NCBI GenBank assembly: GCA_029974925.1
Contig: JARKQH010000290.1
Coordinates: 1-44,802 of the forward strand
Direction: 5' to 3'
Length of the DNA stretch: 44,802 nucleotides
DNA from: Verrucomicrobiota bacterium
Lineage (GTDB): Bacteria; Verrucomicrobiota; Verrucomicrobiia; Limisphaerales; UBA8199
The translations under genes were made by a program, and so were the position numbers. Below are positions 26,201-33,720 of this stretch, in pieces (the first letter of the stretch is position 1; each line of letters opens with the position of its first letter). Below the pieces are notes generated by a model that worked only from the letters and a program-made list of their open reading frames with translations, was not told the origin of the DNA and did no database searches.

Positions 26201-27999
26201 AGATTTACAATCCCAATGCGCAGCCGGTGGCGCTGGGCGGACTGTATCTGACCGACAAGCTGTCAAATCGGACGAAACATCCGATTGCGGCGCTGTCGTA
26301 TATTGGCGTGTCCACCAACGCCTTTCGGAAATTCATCGCCGATGGCGACACGGCGCAAGGGCCGCAGCATGTCAATTTCTCCCTGGACGCGGGCACGGGG
26401 GAGGCGCTGGGGCTGTTTCCGCCGGGAACGGGGCCGGCCATTGACACGGTGGTTTTCGGTCCTCAAACCACGGGCATTTCGGAGGGGCGCCTGCCGGACG
26501 GTTCGACCAATCGCGTGTTTTTGCCCGTGCCGACTCCGGGGGAAGCCAACTGGCTGCCTTTGAGCAACGTTTTCATCAACGAGGTGCTCACGCACACCGA
26601 CCCGCCGCTGGAGGATGCCGTCGAGCTGTATAACGCCGGCGCCACGCCCGTCAACATTGGGGGCTGGTATCTCAGCGATTCGCGGCGCGAGTTGTTCAAG
26701 TTCAGAATTCCGGACAACACCATTGTGGCCGCGGGCGGTTACAAAGTTTTCTACGAATATCAGTTCAATTCCGATCCGCTGGAGCCGGAGAGCTTTGCAT
26801 TTAGTTCCGCGAAGGGGGACGAGGTGTGGCTGATCGCGTGCGACACCAACGGGTTGCCCACCGGCTACCGGGACCGGGTTAGTTACGGTCCCCAGTTCAA
26901 CGGCGTGTCATTCGGGCGGTTTTTGACGAGCCAAGGCGCGGAGTTTACGGCGCAGAGCGCCCTGACACTGGGAACGTCGGTGACCCGAGTCAGCCCGACC
27001 AATCAACTGCCGCTCTTTCGGACGGGAACCGGCGCGCCCAATGCCTACCCGCGGGTGGGGCCGGTGGTGATCAGCGAAATCATGTATTCGCCCGCGCCCC
27101 TGGGGACCAATGAGAACGTGCAGGAGGAGTATATCGAGTTGCACAATTTGACCGGGGTGGCCGTTCCGCTATTTGACATTGCGCATCCAACCAACGGCTG
27201 GCGGCTGACCAAGGGGGTCGAGTTTGTCTTCTCGACCAATCACGCGCTGCCGCCATTGGGTTACCTGGTCGTGGTGGGATTCAATCCCGCAACCAATGCC
27301 GCTGTCACCGCGGCCTTCCGCGCCAAGTATGGCGCCGCCAGCCTGCTGGCCGGGCCGTGGTCGGGCAAACTCGCCAACAGCGGCGAGGTGATCGAGTTGC
27401 AGGCGCCGGACGCGCCCCAGACGGTGCCGGGGCCGGATTGGGGGTTGGTTCCCTATGTGACGGTGGATCGGGTGGCCTACTCCCCTGCCCCGCCGTGGCC
27501 CGCCAACACGGATGGCCTCGGGCTTTCGCTGCAACGCCTCACGCCAACGGCTTACGGCAACGAGCCCACCAACTGGTGCGCGGCGGTTCCGAATGCCGGA
27601 TCGGGCGGCCAGGCCGACAGCGACGGCGACGGGATGCCCGACCCATGGGAAGAGGGTCACGGTCTGAACAAATACGTCAACGACGCCGGGCTGGACCCGG
27701 ACGGGGACGGGCTTTCCAACCTGCAGGAGTTTCTGGCGGGAACCGATCCCCAGGACCGGCACAGTTATTTGCGAATCGCGGGAGTGTCGGATTCTCCGAC
27801 CGGCATCCGCATCGAGTTTGAGGCGCGGGCGGGGCGCACTTATTCAGTTCTTTACACTGACCGGTTGGGGCTGGGGCCCTGGCAGAAACTGGCGGACGTG
27901 CCTGCTCCACCGAACGACCAGACAGCGGTTATCATTGACAGCGGCATCTCGGACGGCGGCGGACGGTTTTACCGGCTGGTGACCCCCGCCCTGCCCTGA
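20299..27999 (+). CDS. Giant secreted lamin-tail / CotH-like / beta-helix protein (2566 aa)
   Basis: The ATG at 20299 gives a signal peptide (MYSSLFRVRALAVVVCVSLC) ending just before the first lamin-tail domain (EVLINEIMYHSPP, ~27-130); an upstream in-frame TTG at 20248 adds 17 residues and is less likely. Next come an Ig-like stretch (~230-310), a CotH-like region (~365-727, with VRVNGNNLANA and FRLLNHDNDTLLGQGE), a right-handed beta-helix (~834-1167), LTDs from ~1330 and ~1479, a sandwich domain (~1620-1797, YLDDGAVFYLNGNEAGR and GTNTLAVEVHQS), LTDs from ~1807, 1950, 2090 and 2255, calcium-binding DSDGDG/DPDGDG loops (~2438-2480) and a C-terminal domain ending FYRLVTPALP. It is a paralogue of the giant at 4020-11009: the final two LTDs, Ca-loops and end domain correspond block by block. 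Surface adhesion or matrix function is inferred only. Confidence 0.88.
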   Translation: MYSSLFRVRALAVVVCVSLCQFEVAAEVLINEIMYHSPPAVPEVPAFEWVELLNRGSNSVDLTGWRLDKGVAFTFTNVALAPGGCLVVAASRAAFLTNHPGITNVVGDWTGKLRNRGETVRLVDATGREVDRVSYAAEGDWAERRVGEPFPGQPGWWRGWQWVTPADGGGKSIELRNPVLAHDQGQNWAPSGPEGGTPGQPNSMATNNIPPMILEVTHYPAVPQSSDPVTVTARIVDEGANPTVSVHFRVDGAPAFEVSAMLDDGQHGDGLPGDGLYGAVLPPRADKTVVEFYVEAVDGGGRRRTWPGPTDELGTQGANALYQVDDFGYTGGQSLYRFIVTAGEWAAWLGLMDNTTGGRYSDAAMNGALVRVDGTGTEVRYAVAIRNRGAGTRAAHPHNFHLSIPDDRPLQGVRKLNFNTRTVHAQVAGNALFVAAGLLNAYGAPVQVRVNGNNLANATPTGSADSYQFGSYYCFEPYDSDWAASHIPQDAGGNIYQGYWYLDNVKLLQGATLDYLGTNVESYRRTYSPTGAVATTGAYQKQSNTAEDDWSDLIDLTYVLSTNTPDSNYVQAISRRVDIEQWLRHIAVNSLILNMETTLATGVGDDYMAYCGVLDPRFRLLNHDNDTLLGQGEGTPAWTRSIFKAADLPVLSRFLKHPEIAPRYFAILKEYADTLFVPERIGAELERQLKDFVPAPYIQSMKDAAERRRTNVLAQIPMRLSVQSPLAVSNGYPRATSALTTLSGTANAILTRQVLVNGAAANYVPWQGAWSAGNVALHPGINRVLIQAMNTNGVECGRTHIDIWYDDGSAQVAGGAIGANVLWTALEGPYHVVSNLVINSGATLAIEPGTTVYLGPGVSVAVADGGRLVAEGTANAPIRFAVLPGSGARWGGITINGSASSPETRIAYAHFEGNSNTCLQVSGGTIYLAHSSFGTTDRTYLSLDGASFLVTHCSFPSGSAGFELVHGTGGIKAGGRGIIRNCFFGKPVGYNDVIDFTGGNRNYSQPILQLYQNVFTGATDDVLDLDGTDAWIEGNLFLHCHRNGAPDSSSAISGGSSGPDTSEVTVIGNLFFDCDHVATAKEGNFYTFLNNTMVRITQVGGMDTASAVFNLRDTEPSPTAFGAGIYAEGNIIVEAAALVRNYDPAQSTVVFNRNLLPSGWSGPGSGNSTNAPRLSHVPTLEETQFGSWEEAQAMWQWLSLGPGSPGRGTGPNGRDMGGVIPLGASVSGEPDSLTSSNSARLEVGVVRTGNGIPVAGFPQGSGYTHYKWRLNDGAWSAETPVGTPVVLSNLSDGTYWVEVTGKRDSGWYQDAVELEGSTTLSKAWTVQAGLSGLRINEILARNGGILVTNGESPDLIELFNAGQSVVNLSGKGLTDNPLNPYKFIFPSGTSLAPGQYLLLYGDVGPDPARYTGFGLKQEGDVLYLYDSVAEGGGLREKVEFGPQLANLSIGRLPGGQWGLCQPTPGSANKEHPTGDFRALRINEWLAAGTPALPDDFVELYNPDALPVDMGGCYLSDAPDGSPALHRIRPLSFIAGGGFFVFKADGNTGQGPEHLGFSLRSEGGGIGLFGPDLAVIDRVFYGPQSAGISEGRSPNGAAALRFFSTPTPGAGNPGGSPDVTVITTTYRLLELTNEWRYYAMGAEPAGTWKNPQYADTSWPLGSGLLGVENTSPYPYPAPILTPLPLTNGQGSNILTYYFRTTFVVPTNLAGFAIDTGIYLDDGAVFYLNGNEAGRLRLPGGTIAYSTLATNQPSEGVRESLPIPASALLPGTNTLAVEVHQSAVTSSDIVFGMTLSASRTVYITNYQSLVINEVFAGNGPAGDAIELYNPGNLPLSLAGYRLTDDLAQPERWVFPAGVILAAGERLVVRFDSGTAPSTTTGPTLNTGFALNSAGDAVYLLDPTSSLADAVVFGPQAADFSIGRIPDGTARWTINLPTLGSQNIEATVGDPTKLRINEWAASVAGGPDWFEIYNPNAQPVALGGLYLTDKLSNRTKHPIAALSYIGVSTNAFRKFIADGDTAQGPQHVNFSLDAGTGEALGLFPPGTGPAIDTVVFGPQTTGISEGRLPDGSTNRVFLPVPTPGEANWLPLSNVFINEVLTHTDPPLEDAVELYNAGATPVNIGGWYLSDSRRELFKFRIPDNTIVAAGGYKVFYEYQFNSDPLEPESFAFSSAKGDEVWLIACDTNGLPTGYRDRVSYGPQFNGVSFGRFLTSQGAEFTAQSALTLGTSVTRVSPTNQLPLFRTGTGAPNAYPRVGPVVISEIMYSPAPLGTNENVQEEYIELHNLTGVAVPLFDIAHPTNGWRLTKGVEFVFSTNHALPPLGYLVVVGFNPATNAAVTAAFRAKYGAASLLAGPWSGKLANSGEVIELQAPDAPQTVPGPDWGLVPYVTVDRVAYSPAPPWPANTDGLGLSLQRLTPTAYGNEPTNWCAAVPNAGSGGQADSDGDGMPDPWEEGHGLNKYVNDAGLDPDGDGLSNLQEFLAGTDPQDRHSYLRIAGVSDSPTGIRIEFEARAGRTYSVLYTDRLGLGPWQKLADVPAPPNDQTAVIIDSGISDGGGRFYRLVTPALP

Positions 28000-28018
28000 G
28001 GCCCCTGAAGGTTTTGCC

Positions 28019-30799
28019 ATGAAATTACGATTATTCACAAAGCTTGCGACGAATTTGGCGGCGTTGGCGGCGATACCGCTCTTCGGCCAGACGGTGGTAA
28101 CCGGCGTTGCTGACAAAGGCATTTACACCGACCGGGCGACCTTTACCGTCACCGCCCAACCGGGCTACACGTGCGGCGCGCGGCTGGACGGCATACCAGT
28201 TCCGATCGCTGCGGCGGTGGCCGTATCCAACGCGGATTATCACGAGCTGTCCGTGTCTGCGACCAACGACAGCACCTTGACGGTGACGACCCAACTCATC
28301 CGCTTCATCGTCACCTCGAGCGAACGCGGCAACACCGAGACGGGCCTGCCGCCGTGGGTGCCCTACCCCGTGGTCAATTCGGCGCCGGAGGAGTTTGCGG
28401 GCAGTCAACTGCGCGTGATCGTGCCGGAGAATTTTCCCAGCGGCTACGCGATCCCGGTGGTGGCGTGGGTCGAAGCCGCCGCGGGACATGCCCTGCGGGC
28501 CAATGGCTTGCTGAGCGCGACCGGACAGCCAGCGATCCAGCTTCGCCGGGGCGTGGGCTCCGGGTTCCTGCCCGCACCGGCGGCGCCCGGTGCCCTGGTC
28601 TATGCCGCCACGGTTGGGAGTTTGGCCGTGGAGAAGACGATCGGAGTCGAGACCAACACCGTGTGGACGGAGGCGGCGGGAGAAATTCAGGGAGTGTCGG
28701 TGTGGCCGGCAGGGTCGCGGATCGAGATCAAACAAAACCTGACGATTTCGGCCGGGGCTTCGCTTGTCATCGGGGAAGGCACCGTCGTGCGGCTGGCCCA
28801 CCGTGTAAACCTGACCAACAACGGCAGCCTGCTCATCCAAGGCACGACCGCCCGGCCGGTTGTCTTCATGCCCGAAGCCCCGGCCCTGCCGTGGGGCGGA
28901 ATCATCATGCATGCGGCCGGGGCTCAGCTCGAGGCCACCGGAGCAATTTTTACCGGCAGCGGCGCCGAGCCGTGCTTTTTCGACAGCCAGTTTTGCGCGC
29001 GGGCCGGGGCGCCGCACAGCCATCGCGGCGAGCAACCGCTGCTTTCCTGCATCGGTTCGGGAATCAGCGTCTCGATGACCGACTCGGCGGCCATTTCGCT
29101 GAGCGGCCAGTTTGGGCATTCGGTTGATGGCGGGTCGTACACCTTTCGATTCACCCGGTTTCTGATGCAGCGGTGCACGACGGGCGGTGAATACACCGGC
29201 GCAGCCTTTGTGGTCAACGACAGCGCCTTTATCGAATGTCCGGCGGACACGGCCGAGTTTGTGGATGGGGACAATGACTGTCTGTACCTGGTGAACGGGA
29301 CGCACGGATTCACCAACACGTTGTTTGGCTATTGCAAGGACGACGCGATTGACTCCGGGGCCAGTGGCGCCGGGGTGTTCAACTACCAGGATTGCTGGTT
29401 CGAATCCGCTTTTCACGAGGCGAATTCGCTGTCCGGCACGGGCAAGCAGGTCGTGCATTGCCGGAGCGTCTTTTTGAACTCAGGCCAGGCGCTGGAGGCC
29501 GGCTACGAGAGTCCGGAGGGCACTTTGGATCAGTGCCTGGCCATTGGCAATGTGGTGGGGGGCCGGTTTGGGGACAATTATGATTGGTCCTACAACGGTT
29601 TTTTGCGCGCGACGAATTCCATTCTGCTTTACAACCACCACGATGTGTGGGGGATGAATTGGGCCGATTGGAGTTACCGCACCGGCCGGATGTCCGTGGT
29701 CAGCAACTATCTAAGCGTATCGGACCCGTTCTGGCCGTCGAACGCGGTGTGGAATGCAGCGACGGACGCGCCGGTGCTGGCCGGATATTTCAATGGGCCG
29801 GCGGAAAGCCCGGTGGGGATTGGCATGGCGTTGTGGTCCTCGCGGCTGGCGCCCGGTGCGACGACCATCCCGGTGAGGCTGAGCCGTTTCAGCACGAATA
29901 TTGTTTCCGTGCGTTACCTTGCCGAGAGCCCGGGGGGTTCGCACGGGTCGGGCACGCTGACCTTTCAGCCGGGGGAAATGGTGAAGACCATTCCTTTGGC
30001 GGGCTTGTATCCGGCGGAAGCGGAAATGGTTTTGATCCGTTTGCTGGATGCCGAAAATGGCCAGCTTACGGGCTTGAGCCAGGTGTTTGCCCTGAACCGC
30101 AATTCGGACCCCAACGCATCCGCGACCCTGATTGCCAAGGGAGCGGTGTGGCGGTTTCTCGACACCGGCACCAACCTGGGAACGACGTGGGTGAACCTTG
30201 GGTTTGCCGATGACGATTGGAAGAGCGGACCGGCCCAACTGGGTTTTGGCGACAACGACGAGGTCACTTTGGTGGCCAGCAACCGGCAGGTGACCACTTA
30301 CTTCCGTCACCGTTTTGTGGTGGCGGATCCGGCGGAATTCACGAGCCTGTCGCTGGGTCTGCTGCGGGACGACGGCGGAGTGGTGTATCTGAACGGGACC
30401 GAAGTCTTTCGCAGCAACCTTCCCCTTGGGCCCATTGACTACCTGACCCTGGCCACCAATGCCCTGCCCCAGGACGAAACCACGTACTTTTATACGAACA
30501 CCGTTCCGGCCAGTCTGCTGGTGCCGGGAACCAACATCATCGCCGTGGAAATTCATCAATCCTCGGTGACCTCTTCAGACCTCAGTTTCGACCTCTGGCT
30601 TGAAGGAGTGCGACCGCCCGCTCCCCTGCTGCTGCGGCAGGTGCGAATCGGCCGGCAACTCGTGTTGTTCTGGAGCGAGCCGGACGCGGTTTTGGAGAAA
30701 GCCGCGGCCCTGGAAGGACCTTGGAGCGCGGAGAGCACCGGCAATCCGCAGGCGTTTGACCTGAGCGGCCCGCAGTGGTTTTTCAGGTTGAAACGGTGA
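28019..30799 (+). CDS. Secreted right-handed beta-helix protein with C-terminal sandwich domains (926 aa)
   Basis: The protein starts with a signal peptide (MKLRLFTKLATNLAALAAIPLFGQ). A central right-handed parallel beta-helix (residues ~230-560) shows repeating 'NGSLLIQGTTARPVVF', 'GGIIMHAAGAQLEATGAIF' and 'DSAFIECPADTAEF' rungs and an Asp/Asn-rich stretch (VDGDNDCLYLVNG, CKDDAIDSGASG) as in pectate-lyase-like or alginate-binding helices. From ~700 follows a jelly-roll domain also present in the upstream giant (LLRDDGGVVYLNGTEVFRSNLP and GTNIIAVEIHQSSVTSSDLSF), then a short C-terminal domain ending in WFFRLKR. The start is 19 nt after the upstream stop with a GAAGG ribosome site, so the two genes form one unit. 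A polysaccharide-binding or lyase role is possible; no catalytic residues can be assigned. Confidence 0.85.
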   Translation: MKLRLFTKLATNLAALAAIPLFGQTVVTGVADKGIYTDRATFTVTAQPGYTCGARLDGIPVPIAAAVAVSNADYHELSVSATNDSTLTVTTQLIRFIVTSSERGNTETGLPPWVPYPVVNSAPEEFAGSQLRVIVPENFPSGYAIPVVAWVEAAAGHALRANGLLSATGQPAIQLRRGVGSGFLPAPAAPGALVYAATVGSLAVEKTIGVETNTVWTEAAGEIQGVSVWPAGSRIEIKQNLTISAGASLVIGEGTVVRLAHRVNLTNNGSLLIQGTTARPVVFMPEAPALPWGGIIMHAAGAQLEATGAIFTGSGAEPCFFDSQFCARAGAPHSHRGEQPLLSCIGSGISVSMTDSAAISLSGQFGHSVDGGSYTFRFTRFLMQRCTTGGEYTGAAFVVNDSAFIECPADTAEFVDGDNDCLYLVNGTHGFTNTLFGYCKDDAIDSGASGAGVFNYQDCWFESAFHEANSLSGTGKQVVHCRSVFLNSGQALEAGYESPEGTLDQCLAIGNVVGGRFGDNYDWSYNGFLRATNSILLYNHHDVWGMNWADWSYRTGRMSVVSNYLSVSDPFWPSNAVWNAATDAPVLAGYFNGPAESPVGIGMALWSSRLAPGATTIPVRLSRFSTNIVSVRYLAESPGGSHGSGTLTFQPGEMVKTIPLAGLYPAEAEMVLIRLLDAENGQLTGLSQVFALNRNSDPNASATLIAKGAVWRFLDTGTNLGTTWVNLGFADDDWKSGPAQLGFGDNDEVTLVASNRQVTTYFRHRFVVADPAEFTSLSLGLLRDDGGVVYLNGTEVFRSNLPLGPIDYLTLATNALPQDETTYFYTNTVPASLLVPGTNIIAVEIHQSSVTSSDLSFDLWLEGVRPPAPLLLRQVRIGRQLVLFWSEPDAVLEKAAALEGPWSAESTGNPQAFDLSGPQWFFRLKR

Positions 30800-30859
30800 C
30801 GGCCGGAACGGCGGCGGTGTCTTGCGGGTCTCCGCCCACGCACGGGGCCGCGGAGGGCC

Positions 30860-32608
30860 TCAAGGGGCGTAGGCTTTGGCGTCGTGGTCGGCGCCGTGGC
30901 ACGTCAAGGAGCAATTGCCGCGGCGGAGGCCTGTGGAGAGGTATTCGAGCCGGCCGTTGGAGGAGGCGGACACGTAGTCGCGATTGAAGTTGATGAGGTG
31001 GGGGACCGTTTGGACGCCGTGCGAGTCGTGGCAGGTGGTACAGGCGGCGCGTTCATCCACGATGTGGAGGCGGTGAAACGGGAAGCTGTCATCGGCGAGG
31101 ATGCTGACACGGTCGTGGCATTTGTAACAGAGGGCGTAGGTGCCGGCGCTTTCGGCGTTGAAATCCTGGAGCACAAGCTGGCGTTCGAGAATCGGCTGAT
31201 AAATGGAGCCGTGGGGGCCGTTGGGGCCGGAACCGCCGTTCCCGGGGCCCTGGTCGCTGTTGTGACAGTCGGTGCAGTAAACGCGACTGGCGGTGCTCCA
31301 GCCGGGCAGGAGGCTGGGGACCGAGGGGTTTTTGCCGGCGGTCATCACGGGGTGGAAGGAGGCATTGCCGGGCTGGAATTCCAGGCGGGTGTTGGTTTGA
31401 ACGAACTGGCGGTTCACGCGAGCCGGCCCGCGATTCAAACTGTCGGCGTGGCAACGGAAGCAAAGCTCGTACTCCATGGTGAGGGGCTCGGCAACGGTGC
31501 CGGCGGCAGTGATGCCTTTGACACCTGCCAGGGCGCCGGTGGCCAGGGGCGCCTGGGCAGACGACCGGCGGGAGGCGTGAGGATTGTGGCAATCCACGCA
31601 CTCGACATGGCGGGGCGGGTTGAGGGCATCCTCGGCGGGGTCATGGACGCCCGAGGTGTCGAGAATGGGGTGGGCGCTGAACTTGTTGAACTCGGGCTGG
31701 AGGTTGTGAGTGGCCACGTTGCCGTTGTGACAGGCAAAGCAGTTGTCTTCCTCGAGGGCGTGGTTGAGGAGGCGGGGTTTGGTGCCGGCGGCGTGGGAGG
31801 CATGGCAACTGGCGCAGGCGTTGGCCGCCACCGTCGTGTTGGTCGAGTGCGGCCAGGGATTCAGTCCGGTCCCGTTCCAGGTCTTGTTGGAGAGCCGGTG
31901 GGCCGAATCGGCCCAATAATTGGGGTTGTGACATTGCAGGCAGAGGGCGGAGGCATAGTTGTCCTGGACCAGGAACTTGCCGTATTGATTGTCGTGGGGG
32001 TCGTGGCAGGAGGTGCATTGCATCTGGCCGGTGTGGTCGAGGCGCACCTTGTTGTTCAGGGTCGCGGGATCACGCAACTGGCCGTGGGCAGTCGCCAGGG
32101 CGCTGTCATAGACAAAGGAGATCGGGTGATCGTCGGAGAGGTCGGTTCCGAGATTGGCCGGTCCGGCCGGCATGGTGGTGACTGCATTGCGCATTTCAAT
32201 GGGAACCGACCGGCTGTGAACCATTCCCAGCGCAACGGTTCCATCATGGCAGCTCAGGCAGAGTTTGGAAGAGCCGGTGGGCTGACCGATGGTGGCTTTG
32301 ATGGTCGAGCTGCTGTACGGGATGTAGGCCGCTTGTGACATGGCATGGTTCCACAGCGGCAATTCGCCGGTGCCGCGATGCGGCGTGTGACAGAACAGAC
32401 AGACTTCGGACTCGGTGCTGGCCTTGATGGCGCCGCGGCCGGCGATGGAAAGGTCATGTTTCGAAGCCAGGATGGTTTCGCCGGATGCCGCGCCGGGGTG
32501 GAGAACCAGCCCCAAGGCGGGCAGCAGGGTGCTGGTTGCGAAAAGGAGCCGGCGGCCGAAAATGGCCGCGCGAGCAAGGCGGGAATGGCTGAAACGACTG
32601 GAACTCAT
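30860..32608 (-). CDS. Exported dodecahaem c-type cytochrome (11 CXXCH + 1 CX3CH), outer-surface candidate
   Basis: The 582-residue product has a long signal peptide (cleavage near ASG-ETI, residue 43) and no lipobox. Haem motifs start at C70, C117, C198, C223, C265, C290, C337, C383, C445, C494 and C523; a last site at C566 is CSLTCH, a CX3CH variant. Residues 50-230 match the separate tetrahaem cytochrome (38692-39420) in motif order: CxxCH, PLWxHA, GSSxxCLSCHDGTVA, HPISFxYDxALA, MQCxSCHDxH, LCxxCH. It is the last gene of the porin-cytochrome block; its ATG overlaps the TGA of the upstream propeller gene (ATGA). By analogy with Geobacter OmcB-type conduits it would sit on the cell surface and pass electrons to external acceptors; this is inference from haem number and context. 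Confidence 0.9.
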   Translation of the reverse strand: MSSSRFSHSRLARAAIFGRRLLFATSTLLPALGLVLHPGAASGETILASKHDLSIAGRGAIKASTESEVCLFCHTPHRGTGELPLWNHAMSQAAYIPYSSSTIKATIGQPTGSSKLCLSCHDGTVALGMVHSRSVPIEMRNAVTTMPAGPANLGTDLSDDHPISFVYDSALATAHGQLRDPATLNNKVRLDHTGQMQCTSCHDPHDNQYGKFLVQDNYASALCLQCHNPNYWADSAHRLSNKTWNGTGLNPWPHSTNTTVAANACASCHASHAAGTKPRLLNHALEEDNCFACHNGNVATHNLQPEFNKFSAHPILDTSGVHDPAEDALNPPRHVECVDCHNPHASRRSSAQAPLATGALAGVKGITAAGTVAEPLTMEYELCFRCHADSLNRGPARVNRQFVQTNTRLEFQPGNASFHPVMTAGKNPSVPSLLPGWSTASRVYCTDCHNSDQGPGNGGSGPNGPHGSIYQPILERQLVLQDFNAESAGTYALCYKCHDRVSILADDSFPFHRLHIVDERAACTTCHDSHGVQTVPHLINFNRDYVSASSNGRLEYLSTGLRRGNCSLTCHGADHDAKAYAP

Positions 32609-33714
32609 GACGGGCCGATGTATTTGAAAATCTGCAGCCGGCGGTTATAGGAATCGGCGACAAAAATTTCGTTGTTGCGGCTGATGGCAATGCCGTTGGG
32701 CAGCCAGAATTCGCCCGCGCCCGAGCCCGGGGCGCCGAAGGCGAGCAGGAGGCGGCCCGCCGGATCGAAGATCTGGACGTTATCAAACAGGGCATCTATG
32801 ACATAAACATGGCCGAAGGAATCGGCGGCGACCCCCTTGGGGCGGCTGAACTGGCCGGGGCTGTCGCCCAGCCGGCCGATTTGGCCAACGAACCGGCCAG
32901 CCGCATCCAGGATTTGCACGCGGCTGTTCATGGAGTCGGTGACCAGGAGGCGGCCCTCGGAGTCCGCCGCCAGGTGCGTGGGGAAATTGAATTCGCCGGG
33001 GCCGTCGCCGCGGCGGCCGAATTCAGCGACGAATTGCCCTTGCCTGTCGAAGACGACGATGCAATGGCGCAGGGAATCGGCGACACAGAGGCGGCCAAGG
33101 CTGATAGCCAATCCGGCGGGGCGCTCGAGGCGGTTGGTGAGCTGGCCCTGGAGCTTGCCTGACAGGTCGAACGTGATGACCCGGCCCAGGCCGGAATCCG
33201 CGACAAACAGGAGGTCCCCTTGTTTGGCGACGGCGACAGGCGAGACGAAACGGACCGAGCCCACTTTCGTCCAGCGATGCCATTTTTTCCTGGACCGATC
33301 GTAATAGCAGACGGCAGCAGCCCCGGTGTCGGTCACGCAGAGGTTATCCGATTCGTCCAGGGCAAGGCCAAAAGGCTTGAGCAGGGGTTCGTTGCCTTTG
33401 TCTGAACCCGTCAGCCACTGGCCAAAGCGGGTGAAGGCCGAGCGGGTGATGCCGAGGTCGGCCGGACGCCAGACGCTTTGCGAATAGCCGATGCGGGCGG
33501 TCAGAGGGGGTTCGGGCCAGACCGGAGGAGCGACCGGCTCGGCTGCGTGGGGCTGGCGGGACACGCGGGCGCAACCCGTGAGGACGGACATGCCGCCGGC
33601 CAGGAGCGCCAGCCCGGCAAGGAGCGGCAAGACGACCGACCGCGCCCCAGGGCACGATGAGCCTGGGCGGGACTTGCCGCGGCGCAACCGGGATTGGCGT
33701 CGGACCATCATCAC
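32605..33714 (-). CDS. NHL-repeat six-bladed beta-propeller lipoprotein (downstream copy)
   Basis: The 369-residue product has an Arg-rich N-terminus, a hydrophobic segment and a lipobox (L45-T46-G47-C48), so it is probably a lipoprotein. Six NHL-type blades follow, each with a version of PxGLAxxxxGxLxVxDxxxxxVxxFDxxGxxxxxFG, for example PTHLAADSEGRLLVTDSMNSRVQILDAAGRF. NHL propellers usually bind protein or sugar ligands and have no enzymatic signature here. The frame opens with GTG-ATG-ATG at 33714; the exact start among these is not decidable. The start lies 6 nt after the barrel stop and the stop overlaps the 12-haem cytochrome start, so it is translated with the conduit. A role as an outer-membrane assembly or docking partner is inferred. 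Confidence 0.9.
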   Translation of the reverse strand: MMMVRRQSRLRRGKSRPGSSCPGARSVVLPLLAGLALLAGGMSVLTGCARVSRQPHAAEPVAPPVWPEPPLTARIGYSQSVWRPADLGITRSAFTRFGQWLTGSDKGNEPLLKPFGLALDESDNLCVTDTGAAAVCYYDRSRKKWHRWTKVGSVRFVSPVAVAKQGDLLFVADSGLGRVITFDLSGKLQGQLTNRLERPAGLAISLGRLCVADSLRHCIVVFDRQGQFVAEFGRRGDGPGEFNFPTHLAADSEGRLLVTDSMNSRVQILDAAGRFVGQIGRLGDSPGQFSRPKGVAADSFGHVYVIDALFDNVQIFDPAGRLLLAFGAPGSGAGEFWLPNGIAISRNNEIFVADSYNRRLQIFKYIGPS

Positions 33715-33720
33715 GAATGC

